Assembly: GCA_045602385.1 (NCBI GenBank)
Contig: JAZSBL010000023.1
Span: 1-64,000 of the forward strand
Direction of reading: 5' to 3'
DNA from: SVTX01 sp045602385
GTDB lineage: Bacteria; Bacillota; Clostridia; Oscillospirales; CAG-272
Length of the DNA: 64,000 bases
Below, one piece after another: positions 60,755 to 64,000 of this stretch (position 1 is the first letter of the stretch; every line of letters begins with the position of its first letter). The notes under the pieces were generated by a model. That model made no database searches, was not told where the DNA came from, and was given only the letters and a program-made list of their open reading frames with translations. The translations under genes and the position numbers were made by a program.

Positions 60755-60909
60755 TGAAATCTCCTGATTGCAAATTTACTCATTTTAATTATACAGTATT
60801 TAGGTTCAAATTATATTACCCTCCAAAGAATAAACCGTGAAAACTTTGTTAATATCGGGATAAATCCTCAACAAAGAGCGAAAAGAGTGTTCTATTGGTC
60901 TGAAAACGC

Positions 60910-60938
60910 TTGACAAATAAGGAAAAAGGTGATAAAAT
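60910..60938 (+). promoter_or_regulatory. SigA promoter of glyS
   Basis: A perfect TTGACA, a 17-bp spacer and TAAAAT, 60 bp before the start codon. The short leader contains no T-box motif. Confidence 0.85.
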
Positions 60939-60998
60939 TATTTAATCAATCAAATTTATCAGCTTCGTGCAAGCCATGCACGAGAAGGAGAGTAAAAA

Positions 60999-62402
60999 AT
61001 GAAAAACACAGAAAAGACAATGGACAAAATCGTAGCCCTTTGCAAGGGCAGAGGCTTTATCTTCGCGGGAAGCGAGATTTACGGCGGACTTGCGAACACA
61101 TGGGACTACGGCCCCCTCGGCGTTGAGCTTAAAAACAACGTTAAGAAGGCTTGGTGGAAGAAATTTGTCCAGGAGAACAAATATAACGTCGGACTTGATG
61201 CCGCTATCCTTATGAACCCCCAGACATGGGTTGCATCGGGTCACCTTGCGGGCTTCTCGGATCCTCTTATGGACTGCCGCGAGTGCCACGAGAGATTCCG
61301 CGCGGACAAGCTTATCGAGGATTGGTGCGCGGAAACAGGCTTTGAGCTTCCAAAGCCCATCGACGCGTTTTCACACGCGGAGATGAAGGAGTTTGTCGAA
61401 GAGCACAACATTCCTTGTCCCACATGTAAGAAGCACAACTTTACAGATATCCGTCAGTTCAACCTTATGTTCAAGACCTTCCAGGGAGTAACAGAGGACG
61501 CAAAGAACACGGTTTACCTTCGTCCCGAGACTGCGCAGGGAATTTTCACAAACTTCGTAAACGTTCAGAGAACAACAAGAAAGAAGATGCCCTTCGGTAT
61601 CGCGCAGATCGGTAAGTCCTTCCGTAACGAGATCACTCCCGGTAACTTCATTTTCCGTGTGCGTGAGTTCGAGCAGATGGAGCTTGAGTTCTTCTGCAAG
61701 CCCGGCACCGACCTTGAGTGGTTCCAGTATTGGAGAAACTTCTGCCATCAGTGGCTCCTTTCCATCGGTCTTAAGGACGAGAACCTCAGACTCCGCGACC
61801 ACGATCCCGAGGAGCTTTGCTTCTACTCCAAGGCGACAACCGACTTTGAGTTCCTATTCCCGTTTGGATGGGGCGAGCTCTGGGGTGTTGCCGACAGAAC
61901 AGACTACGACCTTACACAGCATCAGAACACCTCGGGTAAGGATCTTTCTTACTTTGATCCCGAGACCAACGAAAGATACATTCCTTACGTGGTTGAGCCC
62001 TCTCTCGGTGTTGAGAGAAGCGTGCTTGCGGTTCTTTGCGACGCGTACGATGAAGAAGTTATCGACGCAGAGAAGAACGATGTAAGAACGGTTATGCACT
62101 TCCATCCCGCGCTCGCTCCAATCAAGGCTGCGATCCTTCCTCTCTCCAAGAAGCTTTCCGACAAGGCAAGCGAGATCTACGTTGAGCTTTCCAAGTACTT
62201 CAACGTTGACTTTGACGAGGCAGGCTCTATCGGTAAGAGATACCGCCGCCAGGACGAGATCGGTACACCTCTTTGCATTACCTATGACTTTGAGTCCGAG
62301 AGCGACGGCTGCGTAACCATTCGCGACAGAGATACGATGGAGCAGGTAAGACTTCCCATCGGCGAGCTTCGCACATACATTGAAAAGAAGATTGAATTCT
62401 GA
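60999..62402 (+). CDS. glyS: glycyl-tRNA synthetase, single-chain dimeric type
   Basis: A 467-residue class II synthetase charging tRNA-Gly. FIFAGSEIYGGLANTWDYGPLG opens it. Class II motifs are seen at FAQIGKSFRNEITPGNFIFRVREFEQMELEFF-like positions (residues about 203-235) and SLGVERSVLAVL near 335. The C-terminal anticodon-binding domain follows (HPALAPIKAAILPL). This is the alpha2 type, not the alpha/beta glyQ-glyS form. AAGGAGAG precedes the ATG. Confidence 0.96.
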   Translation: MKNTEKTMDKIVALCKGRGFIFAGSEIYGGLANTWDYGPLGVELKNNVKKAWWKKFVQENKYNVGLDAAILMNPQTWVASGHLAGFSDPLMDCRECHERFRADKLIEDWCAETGFELPKPIDAFSHAEMKEFVEEHNIPCPTCKKHNFTDIRQFNLMFKTFQGVTEDAKNTVYLRPETAQGIFTNFVNVQRTTRKKMPFGIAQIGKSFRNEITPGNFIFRVREFEQMELEFFCKPGTDLEWFQYWRNFCHQWLLSIGLKDENLRLRDHDPEELCFYSKATTDFEFLFPFGWGELWGVADRTDYDLTQHQNTSGKDLSYFDPETNERYIPYVVEPSLGVERSVLAVLCDAYDEEVIDAEKNDVRTVMHFHPALAPIKAAILPLSKKLSDKASEIYVELSKYFNVDFDEAGSIGKRYRRQDEIGTPLCITYDFESESDGCVTIRDRDTMEQVRLPIGELRTYIEKKIEF

Positions 62403-62420
62403 TTCGATATTCAGATGCAA

Positions 62421-62456
62421 AAGGGAGAGGCAATTTCGCCTCTCCCTTGAATTTTT
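62421..62456 (+). terminator. terminator of glyS
   Basis: An 11-bp stem (62421-62431/62438-62448) is followed by T. Confidence 0.85.
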
Positions 62457-62473
62457 CATTTGTCACAAAGCAG

Positions 62474-62504
62474 AAAAAGACGGAGGCATAACCTCCGTCT
62501 TTTT
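62474..62504 (-). terminator. terminator of rplJ-rplL
   Basis: A 13-bp stem (62474-62486/62492-62504) is symmetric in A and T, so it works on the minus strand. Confidence 0.85.
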
Positions 62505-62565
62505 CTGTTATCCAAAATTTACAACAGAAATGAATGATGTGTTTGCGTAAGAACCGTAGATTAAA

Positions 62566-62943
62566 TTACTTAATCTCAACAGTTGCGCCTGCCTCTTCGA
62601 GAGCAGCCTTGATCTTCTCTGCCTCGTCCTTAGCAACGCCTTCCTTAACAGCCTTGGGGCAACCCTCAACCATGTCCTTAGCTTCCTTAAGTCCGAGACC
62701 GGTGATCTCGCGAACAGCCTTGATAACGTTGAGCTTCTTGTCGCCGAAGCCTGTGAGAACTACGTCAAACTCAGTCTTCTCCTCAACAGCGGGAGCAGCT
62801 GCGCCTGCTACTGCAACAACGCCTACGGGAGCTGCTGCGGATACGCCAAACTCTTCCTCAACTGCCTTTACGAGGTCAGCGAGCTCGAGAATTGTAAGTG
62901 TCTTGATTTCTTCAAGAATATTTGTGATCTTTTCGGATGCCAT
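62566..62943 (-). CDS. rplL: 50S ribosomal protein L7/L12
   Basis: A 125-residue stalk protein. The N-terminal dimer domain, the Ala/Val-rich hinge (AAAPVGVVAVAGAAAPAV) and the C-terminal domain EFDVVLTGFGDKKLNVIKAVREITGLGLKEAK are all clear. It follows rplJ in the same operon after a 63-bp gap. Confidence 0.97.
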   Translation of the reverse strand: MASEKITNILEEIKTLTILELADLVKAVEEEFGVSAAAPVGVVAVAGAAAPAVEEKTEFDVVLTGFGDKKLNVIKAVREITGLGLKEAKDMVEGCPKAVKEGVAKDEAEKIKAALEEAGATVEIK

Positions 62944-63006
62944 TTTAAATTACCTCCTGAATTTGGAAATATAGATTAGATTTGTGTTTGTACGACTTGT
63001 AGTCGA

Positions 63007-63558
63007 TTATTCTGCAGCGGGTGCTTCTGCTTCTGCAGGAGCTTCCTCTGCGGGTGCTGCTTCTCCATCCTTGTCGATGATAGCCTGGAGAGCATAAGCA
63101 AAGTTGTAGATAGGAGACTTGATAGAGCCGAGGAACTTTGCGATGAGAACTTCCTTGGAAGGAATGTCTGCAAGTGCGTTAACACCTGTCGCGTCCATTA
63201 CCTCACCGTCGCAATAGCCTGCGAGAATCTCAAAGGACTCGATCTTAGATGCGTATTCCTTGAGGATCTTTGCAGGAGCGATCGGATCTTCAGGCGTGCT
63301 GATAGCGATAGCTGTCATACCGTTGAGGTACTGCTTCATATCGCCGTAGCCGCACATTTCGCATGCTCTTCCTGTGAGGGTGTTCTTCATAACTACGTAC
63401 TTAACACCTGCTTCACGGAGAGCCTTACGGAGTGCTGTGTCATTCTCAACGGTGATACCCTGATAATTGACAACTACACCGGCGGCGCTTGCCTTAATCT
63501 GCTCTGCGGGGTCTGCAACTACCTGTTTTTTCTGTTCGAGTATTGCATTACTAGGCAT
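63007..63558 (-). CDS. rplJ: 50S ribosomal protein L10
   Basis: A 183-residue protein that anchors L7/L12 to the ribosome. AGVVVNYQGITVENDTALRKALREAGVKYVVMKNTLTGRA is the family core. The C-terminal tail is rich in Ala, Glu and Pro (EEAPAEAEAPAAE), longer than usual. It is preceded by an L10 leader. Confidence 0.95.
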   Translation of the reverse strand: MPSNAILEQKKQVVADPAEQIKASAAGVVVNYQGITVENDTALRKALREAGVKYVVMKNTLTGRACEMCGYGDMKQYLNGMTAIAISTPEDPIAPAKILKEYASKIESFEILAGYCDGEVMDATGVNALADIPSKEVLIAKFLGSIKSPIYNFAYALQAIIDKDGEAAPAEEAPAEAEAPAAE

Positions 63559-63587
63559 TTGATTTAACCTCCCGTGTTAAAGAATTA

Positions 63588-63746
63588 AAAAAACTTTCTT
63601 CCCGACGGCTCGACACTCTGAACCGGGAAAGAAAGCACACAAAAAGCCTTTCGGCAAGTATTTGATTTAACTTTCTCCTCGGCAGGGTGGCTTGCGCTTT
63701 TACGGGAACCTGCTGTCTTTGGATAATGCCGACTATGTCGGCTGAC
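63588..63746 (-). promoter_or_regulatory. ribosomal protein L10 leader (autoregulatory)
   Basis: The minus-strand leader contains AGACAGCAGG...CCTGCCGAGGAG (about 63719-63674), the known L10/L12-binding core. A stem follows, CTTTCTTTCCCG with CGGGAAGAAAG (63634-63594) plus a T run, which is an attenuator terminator. Free L10 should favour termination. Confidence 0.85.
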
Positions 63747-63752
63747 TTTGGT

Positions 63753-63781
63753 ATTATACAACATAAAAAAGGTTTTGTCAA
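63753..63781 (-). promoter_or_regulatory. SigA promoter of rplJ-rplL
   Basis: Minus strand: TTGACA, a 17-bp spacer, TATAAT, both perfect. Confidence 0.85.
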
Positions 63782-63818
63782 TAGGTTTTTGAAAAGTTTT
63801 TTGAAAATATTTTGATAG

Positions 63819-63940
63819 GTGTTACTTTCCTGTCAGCAGCAACAGGAAAGTAACCAAAGGGAATGCCGCTCAAGGTGGAGGAGTGCTTAAAAATCGACGG
63901 CGTTGACGCCGATTTTACGCAATCTCCTCCCCCTTAAGAA
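63819..63940. repeat. intergenic hairpins at the right edge
   Basis: GTTACTTTCCTG (63821-63832) pairs with CAGGAAAGTAAC (63843-63854), a likely terminator for a minus-strand gene beyond the window. A second hairpin AAAATCG-a-CGGCGT/ACGCCGATTTT lies at about 63889-63915 within a larger GGAGGAG/CTCCTCC pair. No gene is seen from 63782 to the end. Confidence 0.5.
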
Positions 63941-64000
63941 TCCCCCACCTCTGCTCGCCTCTGGCGAGAACGGTGAAGTGTGTTTTAAGGATATCGTCTT

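Noticed and set aside
60755..60998. T-box riboswitch in front of glyS
   Set aside because: No AGGGTGG-type antiterminator core or specifier stem is present, and only about 55 nt lie between the promoter and the start codon.

Overview
The window looks like chromosome of a Gram-positive, low-to-medium GC anaerobe of the class Clostridia (Bacillota). Grounds: HPr kinase (hprK), a dnaG-rpoD pair, DnaD- and DnaI-type replication proteins, rex, a CIRCE element in front of groES-groEL, an L10 leader ahead of rplJ-rplL, single-chain dimeric-type glycyl-tRNA synthetase, many lipoprotein signals and consensus SigA promoters with 17-bp spacers. I cannot name the genus from the sequence alone.

Layout. 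1-300: a degenerate tRNA-Glu-like gene and a small nested palindrome. 289-1859: Sfp-type transferase and hprK on the minus strand. 2071-15224: mostly plus strand (SurA/PrsA-like foldase, dnaG, rpoD, a large solute-binding lipoprotein, HAD phosphatase, an ACT-domain/UPF0210 pair, a PHP hydrolase, an AlaX-like editing protein). 15262-17118: an AT-rich insertion holding a secreted trypsin-like protease and an XRE regulator around a perfect palindrome. 17214-19225: groEL, groES and CIRCE. 19416-24818: an AGCS symporter and the potABCD polyamine transporter. 25116-26561: cysteine desulfurase with its DUF3343 partner. 26767-31874: dCMP deaminase, rimI, tsaD, a DnaA-box cluster, rex, dnaD-like and dnaC/dnaI-like genes.

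32630-41082 is one minus-strand operon for nearly the whole shikimate/aromatic pathway: aroF, tyrA, aroB, aroA, aroC, pheA, an aroE-aroK fusion and aroQ. A 19-residue leader peptide with 7 Tyr and 3 Phe, then an intrinsic terminator, precedes it. This is a textbook-style attenuator, and I regard it as the clearest undescribed-looking system here.

41153-47000 holds small membrane and secreted proteins, a radical SAM protein and a ClC antiporter. 47029-49511 is a patchwork accessory stretch: an integrase remnant, an SDR, a duplicated 3' end of the GGGtGRT gene, and an XRE/small-RHH/lipoprotein module with repeated operators. 49597-56061 carries the GGGtGRT/NifU-like pair, PduL, a TepA-like protease, a second AGCS symporter and a PlsC-like acyltransferase. 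56441-58247 combines a membrane protein, a long structured leader ending in a terminator, three 13-bp direct repeats, a hairpin array and tRNA-Leu(GAG). 58460-64000 has a PII-like/DUF1538 pair, glyS, rplL, rplJ and the L10 leader.

All identifications rest on reading motifs and translated sequence by eye. No database search or folding program was run.
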